Under the pieces are notes generated by a model. The model saw only the letters and a list, made by a program, of their open reading frames with translations. It searched no databases and had not been told where the DNA came from. Below are positions 33,927 through 42,341 of a stretch of 48,187 nucleotides of DNA, piece by piece (position 1 is the stretch's first letter; each line of letters starts with the position of its first letter). Position numbers and translations under genes: made by a program. Source of the stretch: Opitutia bacterium (GTDB lineage Bacteria; Verrucomicrobiota; Verrucomicrobiia; Opitutales; Opitutaceae); NCBI GenBank assembly GCA_947453695.1, contig CANGHW010000026.1:1-48187 (forward strand). Direction: 5' to 3'.

Positions 33927-34616
33927 GGGGGCGGCTCGGTGGGAGATCGGCGAAAGGCGGTGGTCCTGCAGGCCGCCAGCATTCCGCCGTTGGCATCGGC
34001 TCGCCCCCGCATGGCAGGCGAATACCCGCGCTTGGACCGAGGCGGGGCGCGCTCGGTTGAAGGTAGACCGTGCTCGGACCGAGGGGGACCGCGCTCGAAC
34101 CGAGGCTGACCGCGCTCGGATGGAGGTGGTCCGCGCTCGGACGGAGGTGGACCGCGCTCGGAACGAGGTTGACCGCGCTCGGACGGAGGTTGACCACGCT
34201 CGGACGGAGGCTGACCGCGCTCGGGACGAGGTGGACCGCGCTCGGGACGAGGTGGACCGTGCTCGGAACGAGGGGGACCACGCTCGGACGGAGGTGGAGC
34301 ACGCTCGGACGGAGGCTGAACGCGCTCGGATGGAGGTGGACGACGCTCGGAACGAGGTGGAGCACGCTCGGCACGAGGAGGAGACGCGCTCGGGAGGAGG
34401 GGTGACGGCGCTCTGACGATGGTCGCTTCCGAGCCAATAGAGGGAGGGCGCTACTGGGAACCGGATCTATTGGAGCGGTGCGGCAGAGTAATCCGGGCCC
34501 GCTAACCCTTGTTTGGGACTGATGTTGATTTTCGTGAAGCGGCGAGCAACGAATGACAGAGGAAAATGATCCACCAATCCTCAGTGGCATAGTCAACGTT
34601 CGGCGAAATATACCCA
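33927..34616. other. 690-nt region without a confident gene
   Basis: Between the DUF4159 gene and the next orphan. It holds the 21-bp minisatellite. The first 100 nt contain only GC-rich partial palindromes. The last 200 nt (34416-34616) are lower in GC, with no recognised gene or RNA; a promoter for the following gene would be expected here. Confidence 0.7.
34030..34410. repeat. 21-bp minisatellite, about 17 units
   Basis: Head-to-tail 21-bp units with consensus GCTCGGAMSGAGGTGGACCG plus C. Unit starts fall at 34051, 34072, 34093 and so on every 21 bp to 34366, where a 22-bp unit breaks the register. No indel occurs across about 15 units, and several frames on both strands stay open. One plus-strand frame (TTG at 34057, 119 residues) reads as a charged heptad, ARTEVDR, which could form a coiled coil. 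A gene cannot be affirmed. Confidence 0.95.
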
Positions 34617-35093
34617 ATGGAGACGCGCATCTTCAAAGACAATTGGCACGGCGGCTGGAGGGCATTCACGCTATCCGATGACCGCGTGGTGATAAGAGTC
34701 ACCTCATCTGGGTTTATTACGCGAGATGTCACCTTCTTCATGAAAGATCTTAAGCCTCGCTATGACAGCGGATGGAAGAGATCCAGTTTGGTTTTCCTTG
34801 GCGGCCTCGTTTTCCTTTGTGGCGCAGGTTGGCTTTATGGGCTGCGGGGTCTTTCGAACGAGCGCAGTTTGGCTGTCGGATTTACTATCACCGGTCTAGG
34901 ACTTCTGTTTCTAGCACTTGGCGCGAGGAAGAGGTCGTTCGCTACATTCTATCTACAGACTGGCGCCACAGCGTTTGACATATTGGCACCACGTTTTTCG
35001 GGCGATACAGTGTTTCGCTCCTTCGTGGATGAGATCGTCCGCCGGATTCCCGAGGAGAGAAAAGAGCCGAACTCGGGTTCTTCTGCGCCGTAG
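34617..35093 (+). CDS. Hypothetical two-helix membrane protein
   Basis: Family not recognised. The 158 residues contain a polar N-terminal domain, two transmembrane helices (about 58-76, LVFLGGLVFLCGAGWLYGL, and about 86-102, AVGFTITGLGLLFLALG) and a C-terminal cytoplasmic domain that looks like a PH-domain-style sheet plus helix (FRSFVDEIVRRI). It resembles the small bacterial proteins with two helices flanked by a PH-like fold, but this is only a shape judgement. GC content is lower than that of neighbouring genes, suggesting later acquisition. Confidence 0.7.
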   Translation: METRIFKDNWHGGWRAFTLSDDRVVIRVTSSGFITRDVTFFMKDLKPRYDSGWKRSSLVFLGGLVFLCGAGWLYGLRGLSNERSLAVGFTITGLGLLFLALGARKRSFATFYLQTGATAFDILAPRFSGDTVFRSFVDEIVRRIPEERKEPNSGSSAP

Positions 35094-35228
35094 CGCGCAG
35101 CGGGACGATGGTTGAGCAAGCTCGTTTCGGGTGGGAGCTCTCGGTAGATCGTGGCTTTCTCGGATTTTGGTCTGAGCGAAGCGGCGATGACGGGTGTGCG
35201 CCACTTCACGCACGGACTCCCGTTGCCT

Positions 35229-35252
35229 CCCGCCTCTCACGAGGCGGGCTAC
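35229..35252 (-). repeat. REP-like hairpin, CCCGCCTC arms
   Basis: CCCGCCTC-TCAC-GAGGCGGG perfect 8-bp stem with a 4-nt loop, followed by CTAC on the plus strand (GTAG on the minus strand). It is in the gap between the membrane orphan and the convergent ABC permease gene. Confidence 0.8.
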
Positions 35253-35322
35253 CAGGGCAGGAGACGGCGCGCTGCGGTGGGCGCGGTCCACTTGCTCACG
35301 CTCGTGGCTGCGAAGGAGCGGG

Positions 35323-36738
35323 TCAGCCGAAGATGGTGCCGCGGTTGAAGCGCCAGATGGCGAGGCTCATCACGCCGGCGGTGATGGCGCCGAGGACGCC
35401 GAGGATCGGGAGGATCTGCACGAAGCTCTGACCCGCCCAGAGGACGGCGCTGAAGCCTTCCATCGACCAGTAGACCAGCGTGATCTTGCTGAACTGCTGG
35501 ATGAACTCCGGCATGAAGGTGATCGGGAACCACGCGCCGCCGATCGCGCTCATGAACATGATGAGGAAGGTGGCGAGGCCGCTGGCGGCTTCCGGGGAGG
35601 AAGAGACGGCGGCGAGGAGCATGCCGAACGACGTGCAGGCGGCGGCGGCGAAGACCGAGACGAGGGCGAGGAGGCCGAGGTGCGGGAGGACTTCGGTGCC
35701 GTAGAGCACACTCGAGGCGAGGAAGAGCACGACGAGTTGCAAGAGGCCGAGGGTGACGCCGTAGAGAAACTTGCTCCAGAGGATGTGGGCGCGGGTGACG
35801 GGCGAGGCGAGGAGGCGTTGGAAGATGCCGGCATCGCGCTCGCGGAAGAGGCTGGCGGCGGAGGCGCTGACGGCGAAGAGGAGGAACTGAATCGCCCACC
35901 CGCCGACGAGGGAGGTGGCGGCGGGGTTCTTCACATTGGCGCCGACGACTTGCTCAGTTTCGAACCGGACGATCTTGGAAAACACGTCCATGGCGGCGGG
36001 AGCGGGAGTCGTGGTTGCGGCAGGGGCGGGATTGTTGGAGCCGGCGGCGGCGGGCGGGGTGTCGAGGCGGCGGAGGGTGGGATCGACAGGTTTGGCCTTT
36101 CGGAGCTGGTCGAAGCCGAAGTCGCCGGATGCGATCTGGCGCTCGATCTCGGCGCGGTCGCCGCCGAAGGCGGTGCTGATGGCGGAGGCGAGGGCGGCGT
36201 TGAAGCGGGTGAAGCTGGTGTCGCCAAGGAATTGTTTGGCGCGGGCCTGGAGGGACTGGCCGATGAGCTCGGGGACGTGGGAGAAGATCGTCTTTTGGAG
36301 GAGGCCGTTGACGGTCTGGGTTTCGATTTCGTTGCGGGGGTTGGAAAAGAATTTCAGGTGGAGGCCGAGTTGGGTGGCGCTGATGAGGTCCTCGGGGATG
36401 ACGACGGCGAACCGGAAGCGGGCGCCGGCGGCCTGCATCAGGGGGCGCAGGTCGGCCTCGGTGAGCGGGCGCTGGGCCGCGTCGTCGGTGGTGGTGATGA
36501 CGCGAAAGCTTTTCTCGGCGCGCAGGGCGTCGATGAGGGTTTGCGCGGCGGGGTTGGTGCTGGCGTTGACGACGGCGATCGGAATGCCGGTGGGGCCGGA
36601 GTCCTTGCGGTTGACGCCGAAGACGAGGCCGAAGAGCCAGATCATCACGAACGGGACGAGAAACGTGAGGGAGACCGCGGCTTTGTTGCGGAAGAAATTG
36701 GTGAAGTCTTTGCGGACGAGGACGAGGACGGGATGCAT
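35323..36738 (-). CDS. ABC-2 type transporter permease
   Basis: Membrane subunit of an ABC exporter. From MHPVLVLV (36736-36738) it has 471 residues: one N-terminal transmembrane helix (about 17-40), a large extracytoplasmic domain (about 40-265), and a C-terminal group of five helices, typical of the YhhJ/DrrB-like ABC-2 family. Pro/Ala-rich insertion near 240. A start 16 codons upstream is possible but would reach into a low-complexity spacer. It is paired with the ATPase gene 91 nt upstream. Substrate is unknown; drugs or lipids are the usual cargo of the family. Confidence 0.9.
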   Translation of the reverse strand: MHPVLVLVRKDFTNFFRNKAAVSLTFLVPFVMIWLFGLVFGVNRKDSGPTGIPIAVVNASTNPAAQTLIDALRAEKSFRVITTTDDAAQRPLTEADLRPLMQAAGARFRFAVVIPEDLISATQLGLHLKFFSNPRNEIETQTVNGLLQKTIFSHVPELIGQSLQARAKQFLGDTSFTRFNAALASAISTAFGGDRAEIERQIASGDFGFDQLRKAKPVDPTLRRLDTPPAAAGSNNPAPAATTTPAPAAMDVFSKIVRFETEQVVGANVKNPAATSLVGGWAIQFLLFAVSASAASLFRERDAGIFQRLLASPVTRAHILWSKFLYGVTLGLLQLVVLFLASSVLYGTEVLPHLGLLALVSVFAAAACTSFGMLLAAVSSSPEAASGLATFLIMFMSAIGGAWFPITFMPEFIQQFSKITLVYWSMEGFSAVLWAGQSFVQILPILGVLGAITAGVMSLAIWRFNRGTIFG

Positions 36739-36782
36739 GGGAGGCGAGGCGAGGCGGAGAAGTGAGAGGGAAGGACCGAGGG

Positions 36783-36817
36783 CCAATGACCAAGGACCAA
36801 TGACTAATGTCTAATGA
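36783..36817. repeat. Low-complexity CCAATGAC repeat
   Basis: Degenerate tandem copies of an 8-9-mer (CCAATGACC, AAGGACC, AATGACT, AATGTCT) between the ABC ATPase and permease genes. No coding or regulatory role is evident. Confidence 0.7.
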
Positions 36818-36829
36818 CGGGCGGGGTGC

Positions 36830-37747
36830 TTACTCCCGGAGGGTGCGGCCGGTGAGGTGGAGGAAGAGGGCTTCGAGGGTGGGGCGCTGGCTCGTGAAGA
36901 GGCGGCCGGGGAGATCGTGGGACTCGGCGAGGGCGAAGAAGGCGGAGAGCTTGAACGACGGGTGCGGGCGGAAGCGGTGGGTGTCGTTTTCGGTGGTGAG
37001 CTCGCCGTGGACGGCGAGTCGGGCGGCGAGGGGCGCGGTGACCGGGGTGGCGGGGAAGCGGATCTCCTCCTCGAAGGGCAGGCGGGCGAGGAGTTCGTCG
37101 AGGGTGCCGAGGGCGTGGAGTTTGCCGTGATCGATGATGCCGATGCGCGAGCAGAGGCGCGTGGCTTCCTCCATGTAGTGCGTGGAGTAGATGACGGTGA
37201 GGCCCTCGCGGTTGAGGCGTTCGAGGTATTCGAAGATGGCGTTGCGGGACTGGGGGTCGACGCCGACGGTGGGCTCGTCGCAGAGGAGGAGCTTGGGGCG
37301 GTGGAGGAGGGCGGCGACGAGGTTGAGGCGGCGGGCCATGCCACCGGAGAAATTTTTGACGGGCTCGCGGCGGCGGTCGGCGAGTTGGACGGCCTCGAGG
37401 GCGGCGTCGATGCGGGCGCGGAGGTCGGCACCGCGGAGGCCGTAGAGTTCGCCGAAGATGCGGAGGTTTTGGTCGGCGGAGAGCTCGGGGTAGAGGGCGA
37501 CGTGCTGGGGGACGAGGCCCAGGGAAAGGCGGGCGACGGAGCTGGCGGCGGTGAGCGGGGCGCCGTCGAGGGTGAGCGTGCCGGAATCAGGGGCGCGGAG
37601 GCCGGCGATGAGGGACATCGTGGTGGACTTGCCCGCGCCGTTGGGGCCGAGGAGGCCGAAGAACTCGCCGCGGGCGAGGTCGAGGGACAGGCCGTCGAGG
37701 GCGGTGAGGGTGCCGTAGCGTTTGGTGACGGAGCGGAGGGAGAGCAT
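36830..37747 (-). CDS. ABC transporter ATP-binding protein
   Basis: Energises the adjacent ABC-2 permease. The 305 residues show Walker A GPNGAGKST (about 34-42), the Q-loop region, signature FSGGM (about 131), Walker B LLLCDEPTVGVD (about 154-165) and the switch His in STHYMEEA. A C-terminal extension of about 85 residues, as in DrrA-type ATPases, follows. Located at the membrane as a dimer. First gene of the pair; together they form a complete exporter without a periplasmic adaptor in view. Confidence 0.94.
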   Translation of the reverse strand: MLSLRSVTKRYGTLTALDGLSLDLARGEFFGLLGPNGAGKSTTMSLIAGLRAPDSGTLTLDGAPLTAASSVARLSLGLVPQHVALYPELSADQNLRIFGELYGLRGADLRARIDAALEAVQLADRRREPVKNFSGGMARRLNLVAALLHRPKLLLCDEPTVGVDPQSRNAIFEYLERLNREGLTVIYSTHYMEEATRLCSRIGIIDHGKLHALGTLDELLARLPFEEEIRFPATPVTAPLAARLAVHGELTTENDTHRFRPHPSFKLSAFFALAESHDLPGRLFTSQRPTLEALFLHLTGRTLRE

Positions 37748-37760
37748 CGGGGCCGGAAAA

Positions 37761-37895
37761 GTTGAGAGCGGAGAGTTGAGAGCTGAGCGCGAAGGCGGGA
37801 CAGGCGGAGGCGGGCGAGAGGTGGACGAAAGGGAAACTCGGTGGCGAATGAAAGGTTACAGAGTTTTACCACGGAGACACGGAGGCATGGAGAAG
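37761..37895. repeat. Mixed short repeats before the glycosidase-like gene
   Basis: GTTGAGAGC-type direct copies (37761-37790) and a half copy of the CCACGGA family (about 37867-37895). The GTTGAGAGC type recurs at 40121-40150 and inside the TPR gene at 46538-46569. Confidence 0.65.
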
Positions 37896-37968
37896 TAAGG
37901 AGCGGAGGAGGTGGGCGGACGACGGGCTTTGGGATTGCTGGGGCGGAGGAGGAGACAGAAATGAAGCG

Positions 37969-40116
37969 ATGCGAAATCGATTTTGGGCGATGGCGGTGGT
38001 GGTGGCGGTGTTCGGGGCGACGCTGGGCGCGGCGGAGAAGATTGACCGGCGGGCCGTGGTGTCGCGGCACAACCCGCACGTGACGAAAGTGGATCCCTGG
38101 GCGCCGCTGTCGGTGGGGAACGGGCAGTTTTGCTTCACGGCGGACGTGACGGGGCTGCAGACGTTTTACGATCACTACCAGAAGAACGGAATTCCGCTGG
38201 AGACGATGGCGCGGTGGGCGTGGCACGAGAATCCGAATCCGAAGGGATTTAAGTTGGAGGATGCGAACCAGCCCTATGAGGAACGCGGCAAGACCGTGGG
38301 CTATCCGACGAACGAGAAAGGCGAGGCAGGGACGTGGTTGCGGCAGAATCCGCATGACATGCCGCTGGCGCAGCTCGGCTTCGTGGATGGAAAAGAAGCG
38401 GCGCTGCAATTAAACGACATCGCGAACATCGACCAGACGTTGGACCTGTGGACGGGAGAGCTGAGCAGCGTGTTTACTTGGAAGGGACAGATCGTGGAAG
38501 TGAGCACGATCGCAACGGCAAGTGACGGGATCGCGGTGCGGGTCCGCTCGCGGGCGGTGGCGAAGGGCGAATTGAAGGTGCGGTTGGCGTTTCCGCGCGG
38601 GCACGACATCAAGGTGAAGAACAACCCGGCGCTGGATTGGACGGAGCCAAAGACGCACACGACCAAACTCGTGGCCTCGCGAGCCGAGGGAGTCTTTCGG
38701 TTCGAGCGCCAGAGAGACGGATTTCAGTATGTGGCGGGCTTGAAGGCCCCGAAGGGCAGCATGGTTTTGGAAAGCGGGGAACCGCACGCTTATGTGATCA
38801 GCGGGCCAGCGGGGATGGAGACGTTGGAGGTGGCCGTGAGCTTTGCGCCGCGAGCAGAGGGGTGGCGGCTGGAGCCGTGGGAACAGACGAAGGTGAGATC
38901 GGCGAAGGATTGGGCGGCGTTTTGGGGGAGTGGCGCGGCGGTGGATTTTGCCGGCAGCACGGACCCGCGGGCGCAGGAGCTCGAGCGGCGCGTCGTGCTC
39001 TCGCAGTATCTGACGGCCATTCAGTTTGCCGGGGATTTTCCGCCGCAAGAGACGGGGCTCACGCACAGCTCATGGTATGGGAAGCACCACACGGAGATGG
39101 TGTGGTGGCACGCCGCGCATTTTGCGCTCTGGGGCCGGGAGGAGTATCTGACGAAGAACCTCGGGGCGTATGTGCGGGCGCTGCCGCAGGCACGGGAGAT
39201 CGCGCGCGGGCGGGAGCTGAAGGGAGCGCGGTGGCCGAAGATGGTGGGGCCCGATTGGCGGGAGAGCCCGGGTGGAAATCCAACGATCATCTGGAATCAG
39301 CCGCATCCGATTCATCTGGCGGAGCTGCTCTATCGTGGAGCATCGACGGCGGAGACCGCGGGGACGTTGGAAAAATTCCGCGACCTCGTGCAGGAAACGG
39401 CGGAGTGCATGGCGTCGATGTTGCAGTGGGACGAGGCGCGGAAGTGCTATAACCTTGGGCCGCCGTTGTGGATCGCGCAGGAGATTTACGACCGGGCGAC
39501 GAGCAGGAATCCGACTTACGAGCTGAGCTACTGGGCGTGGGGGCTGAAGACGGCGCAGGTGTGGCGCGAGCGGCTCGGTCTGGCGCGGGACGCGGAGTGG
39601 GACAAGATGATCGCGGGGATCGCGCCGCTGCCGCACAAGGACGGGAAATATGTGGCGCTCGAATCGACGCCGGACACGTGGGACAATGTTGCGAGCCGGC
39701 ATGACCATCCGTCGTTTCTGATGGCCCTCGGGCAACTGCCGGGCGATGGCGTGGACCGGGCGGTGATGCGACGCACGCTCGACGCGGTGCTGAAGTCGTG
39801 GGACTGGGAAACGAAGATTTGGGGCTGGGATTATCCGATGGTCGCGATGACGGCGGCGCGGTTGGGCGAACCGCAGAAGGCGGTCGATGTGCTCCTCAAG
39901 AGCGACGGGCCGAATAATCGGTATATGCCGAATGGGCACAATCCGCAGCGCGGGGACCTGCCGGTCTACCTGCCGGGGAACGGGGCGCTGCTGGCGGCGG
40001 TGGCGCTGATGGCAGGCGGGTGGGACGATGCGCCGAAGGAGCTGGGCGAGGCGCCGGGGTTTCCGAAGGACGGGACCTGGGTGGTGCGGAGTGAAGGGCT
40101 GCGGAAGTTGCCGTGA
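37969..40116 (+). CDS. Secreted glycosidase-like protein, (alpha/alpha)6 fold
   Basis: A 715-residue precursor with a Sec signal (MRNRFWAMAVVVAVFGATLGAAE). The N-terminal part (about 30-290) is beta-rich (SVGNGQFCFTADVTGLQTF). The C-terminal part (about 320-700) is helical, with W-rich motifs such as HSSWYGKHHTEMVWWHAAH, NPTYELSYWAWGL, TWDNVASRHDHPS and WGWDYPMVA. The arrangement resembles GH65/GH95-type six-hairpin glycosidases; the GH family is not assigned and the catalytic acids are not identified. A purine-rich stretch at about 37944-37953 could be a distant ribosome binding site. No transporter for sugars is adjacent. Confidence 0.82.
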   Translation: MRNRFWAMAVVVAVFGATLGAAEKIDRRAVVSRHNPHVTKVDPWAPLSVGNGQFCFTADVTGLQTFYDHYQKNGIPLETMARWAWHENPNPKGFKLEDANQPYEERGKTVGYPTNEKGEAGTWLRQNPHDMPLAQLGFVDGKEAALQLNDIANIDQTLDLWTGELSSVFTWKGQIVEVSTIATASDGIAVRVRSRAVAKGELKVRLAFPRGHDIKVKNNPALDWTEPKTHTTKLVASRAEGVFRFERQRDGFQYVAGLKAPKGSMVLESGEPHAYVISGPAGMETLEVAVSFAPRAEGWRLEPWEQTKVRSAKDWAAFWGSGAAVDFAGSTDPRAQELERRVVLSQYLTAIQFAGDFPPQETGLTHSSWYGKHHTEMVWWHAAHFALWGREEYLTKNLGAYVRALPQAREIARGRELKGARWPKMVGPDWRESPGGNPTIIWNQPHPIHLAELLYRGASTAETAGTLEKFRDLVQETAECMASMLQWDEARKCYNLGPPLWIAQEIYDRATSRNPTYELSYWAWGLKTAQVWRERLGLARDAEWDKMIAGIAPLPHKDGKYVALESTPDTWDNVASRHDHPSFLMALGQLPGDGVDRAVMRRTLDAVLKSWDWETKIWGWDYPMVAMTAARLGEPQKAVDVLLKSDGPNNRYMPNGHNPQRGDLPVYLPGNGALLAAVALMAGGWDDAPKELGEAPGFPKDGTWVVRSEGLRKLP

Positions 40117-40120
40117 GCAG

Positions 40121-40198
40121 AAGTTGAGAGCTGAGGGTTGAGAGTCGAGAGATGGGGCAGCGGAGCGCGGGCGTGGCAGGCGTAAAGCCTGCCCTACA
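40121..40198 (-). repeat. GTTGAGAGC repeat and REP-like hairpin
   Basis: Positions 40121-40150 carry GTTGAGAG/GCTGAGGG copies. Positions 40175-40198 carry GGCAGGC-GTAAA-GCCTGCC followed by CTACA, an intact REP-like element with GTAG on the minus strand. Confidence 0.8.
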
Positions 40199-40284
40199 GG
40201 TCAGGGGAGGCGGGGAGGGAAACCCTTGTGTTGGCCGCGCGTCAGGCGGACGATGCCGGGCGTCGTTACCTCCCTTCTTACTCC

Positions 40285-40767
40285 ATGAATCTCGCTGATG
40301 TGTTTACGGTCGTGCTCGTGATTGTCGGATTGCTCACGGTCTTCGTGGGCTGGTGGCTGGCCGTGGCGGGGCTGTTTCCGCAATTGGTGGAGCGGTGTGC
40401 GGAGCGGATCGGGGGCGCGCCCTTCAAGTGCTTTTTCGTGGGACTCGGGTGCATCATTCCCCTCGTGGCGGGCATGGTGGTGCTCTGGCGGATCTCGGCC
40501 AATCCCGGCTTTCGGCTGCTCAGTCTCTCGCTGGTGATCGCGGTGATTTTGGCGGCGCTGGCGGGGGCGGCGGGATTGGCGCTACGCATCGGACGCGGAC
40601 TGCCGGCGAGCGCGGACGGCGATGAAGCCTGGCGGCGCGTGCGGCGCGGCGGCATCGTGCTCGCGATCACGTATGGGACGATCGTGCTGCTGCCGCTGAC
40701 GCTGCTCGCGGGACTCGGCGCACTGGTCTTGGCGCGTTCGGCGGGGGCGAGCACCGCGACCACGTGA
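40285..40767 (+). CDS. Small multi-pass membrane protein
   Basis: Family not recognised. The 160 residues have four predicted transmembrane helices (about 5-28, 48-68, 76-100 and 125-150) separated by short polar loops. The start MNLADVFTV is chosen because the 19 codons upstream add only non-conserved residues. The TGA stop overlaps the GTG start of the DUF1800 gene (GTGA, 40764-40767), so it is first in a four-gene set. Confidence 0.75.
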   Translation: MNLADVFTVVLVIVGLLTVFVGWWLAVAGLFPQLVERCAERIGGAPFKCFFVGLGCIIPLVAGMVVLWRISANPGFRLLSLSLVIAVILAALAGAAGLALRIGRGLPASADGDEAWRRVRRGGIVLAITYGTIVLLPLTLLAGLGALVLARSAGASTATT

Positions 40768-42329
40768 AGGTAACGCGGCGACAATTTATCGTGGCCGGGG
40801 CCGGCGCCGTGGTGGTGGCCGGCAGTGGCTGTGGGCGGGTGAAGGACGATGTGACGGACCTGCGGCGCTGGATCGGGAAACCGACGGCGCCGCCGCTCGC
40901 GGCGACGTTGACGCCGCCGAGTGCGAAGGAGATCGACGCGGTGTCGCATGTGGTCAATCGCCTGACCTTTGGGGCGCGGCCAGGTGACCATGCGCGCGTG
41001 GCGGCGATGGGCGTGGACGCGTTTATCGAGGAACAATTGGCGCCGCAAGAAATGAAGGACTGGATTTGCGAGCGGGTGATCCGCCATGAATTCGACACGC
41101 TGGCGGATCCGGAAGGGACGTTGTTTCCGCGGAAGGCCGACGAGAGCGATCCGCTGCAACAATTGTTTCCGGCAATGAAGGACCGCGGGGCGAGAGTGGG
41201 GCACCTGTATGAGTTCAAGGACAAGGTGCTACTCGACGAACTCACGCGGGCGACGGTGCTGCGTGCGGTGCTGAGTGAGCGGCAGCTCTACGAGGTGATG
41301 GTGCAGTTTTGGTCGGATCATTTTAACATCGATCCCTCGAAGGCGGAGGCGAAGTGGCTGAAGGCGGCGGACGACCGCGATGTGATCCGGGCGCATGCGC
41401 TGGGCAATTTCCGCGAGATGCTGCGGGCGAGTGCGGTAAGCCCGGCGATGCTGTGGTATTTAGACGGACGCGTGAACCGGCGGGTGAAGCCGGAAGACAA
41501 ACCCAACGAGAACTATGCGCGCGAGCTGCTGGAGCTGCATACGCTGGGCGTGCACGGCGGCTACACCCAGCAAGACGTGATGGAAGTAGCGCGGTGCCTC
41601 ACGGGCTGGACGGTGCGGGACCGAAAGAAGTTTTTCCGCGGGCGGGTGGAGTTTCGGAAGTTTGAGCACGACGACGGGGCGAAGCGCGTGCTCGGCGTGG
41701 AGATCCCGGCGGGTGGCGGGGCGCGGGATCTGGATCGCGTGCTGGAGATCGTGGTGGCGCACCCGAGCACGGCGCAGCACGTGGCGGAGAAGTTGTGCCG
41801 GCGCTTCATCGCGGACGATCCGCCGGCGGCGGCCGTGGCGGTGACGGCGGCGGCGTTTGCGCAGTCGGGCGGGGATATTCCGACGACGCTGCGGGCGTTG
41901 TTTGCGACGGCGGAGTTTCGGGCGCCGGAAGTGCGGGGCGGAAAATTTAAGCGGCCGTTTCACTTCGTGGTGTCGGCGTTGCGGGCGACGAATGCGGAGA
42001 CAGATGCGGCGAAGCCCGTGGTGGACTACCTCGTGCGCATGGGGCACGCGCCGTTTCGCTACACGACGCCGGACGGGTATCCGGAAGCGGCGTCCCACTG
42101 GCAGAGTTCGCTCCTGTGGCGGTGGAATTTTGCGAGCGCGCTGGCGGCCAACGGCATCAAGGGCACCAACGTGGAGGCGGATAAGTTGCGCGAACGCCTG
42201 GGCGGGGATGAAGGGCTGATGGCGACGGTGCTCGGCCGGCGGGCGAGCGACGACGAGCGCGCGGCGTATCAGGAGTCAGGGGCGGGGCTGGCGCTGCTGC
42301 TGGCGTCGCCGGCGTTTCAACACTGCTGA
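40764..42329 (+). CDS. DUF1800 family protein with Tat-type lipoprotein signal
   Basis: A 521-residue protein of the DUF1800 family: VNRLTFGARPGD near residue 55, VMVQFWSDHFNID near 180, NYARELLELHTLGVHGGY near 250 and ARCLTGWTV. The N-terminus MKVTRRQFIVAGAGAVVVAGSGCG has a twin-Arg motif and a lipobox-like Cys, suggesting Tat export and lipid anchoring. It is one half of the frequent DUF1800/DUF1501 pair of unknown function. Initiation is at a GTG that overlaps the upstream stop; 12 nt separate it from the DUF1501 gene. Confidence 0.92.
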   Translation: MKVTRRQFIVAGAGAVVVAGSGCGRVKDDVTDLRRWIGKPTAPPLAATLTPPSAKEIDAVSHVVNRLTFGARPGDHARVAAMGVDAFIEEQLAPQEMKDWICERVIRHEFDTLADPEGTLFPRKADESDPLQQLFPAMKDRGARVGHLYEFKDKVLLDELTRATVLRAVLSERQLYEVMVQFWSDHFNIDPSKAEAKWLKAADDRDVIRAHALGNFREMLRASAVSPAMLWYLDGRVNRRVKPEDKPNENYARELLELHTLGVHGGYTQQDVMEVARCLTGWTVRDRKKFFRGRVEFRKFEHDDGAKRVLGVEIPAGGGARDLDRVLEIVVAHPSTAQHVAEKLCRRFIADDPPAAAVAVTAAAFAQSGGDIPTTLRALFATAEFRAPEVRGGKFKRPFHFVVSALRATNAETDAAKPVVDYLVRMGHAPFRYTTPDGYPEAASHWQSSLLWRWNFASALAANGIKGTNVEADKLRERLGGDEGLMATVLGRRASDDERAAYQESGAGLALLLASPAFQHC

Positions 42330-42341
42330 CGAAGATTCGCG

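Noticed and set aside
34057..34416. 119-codon plus-strand heptad frame in the minisatellite as a gene
   Set aside because: It begins at TTG without a ribosome site and has no unique sequence. Kept as a finding, not annotated as CDS.
33856..34617. 253-codon minus-strand frame over the minisatellite
   Set aside because: Its repeats (PSAVHLV type) exist only because the 21-bp unit keeps all frames open; the flanks are antisense to a real gene and to a spacer.
35194..36765. 523-codon plus-strand open frame across the ABC permease
   Set aside because: Gly/Glu/Ala-rich shadow of the permease gene; no family pattern. The same applies to plus-strand frames over 44858-46549, 28808-30226 and 30352-32220.
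37961..38083. Short leader frame before the glycosidase-like gene
   Set aside because: Its ATG is better spaced from the purine-rich stretch, but the product is an Arg/Trp-rich off-frame reading with no support.
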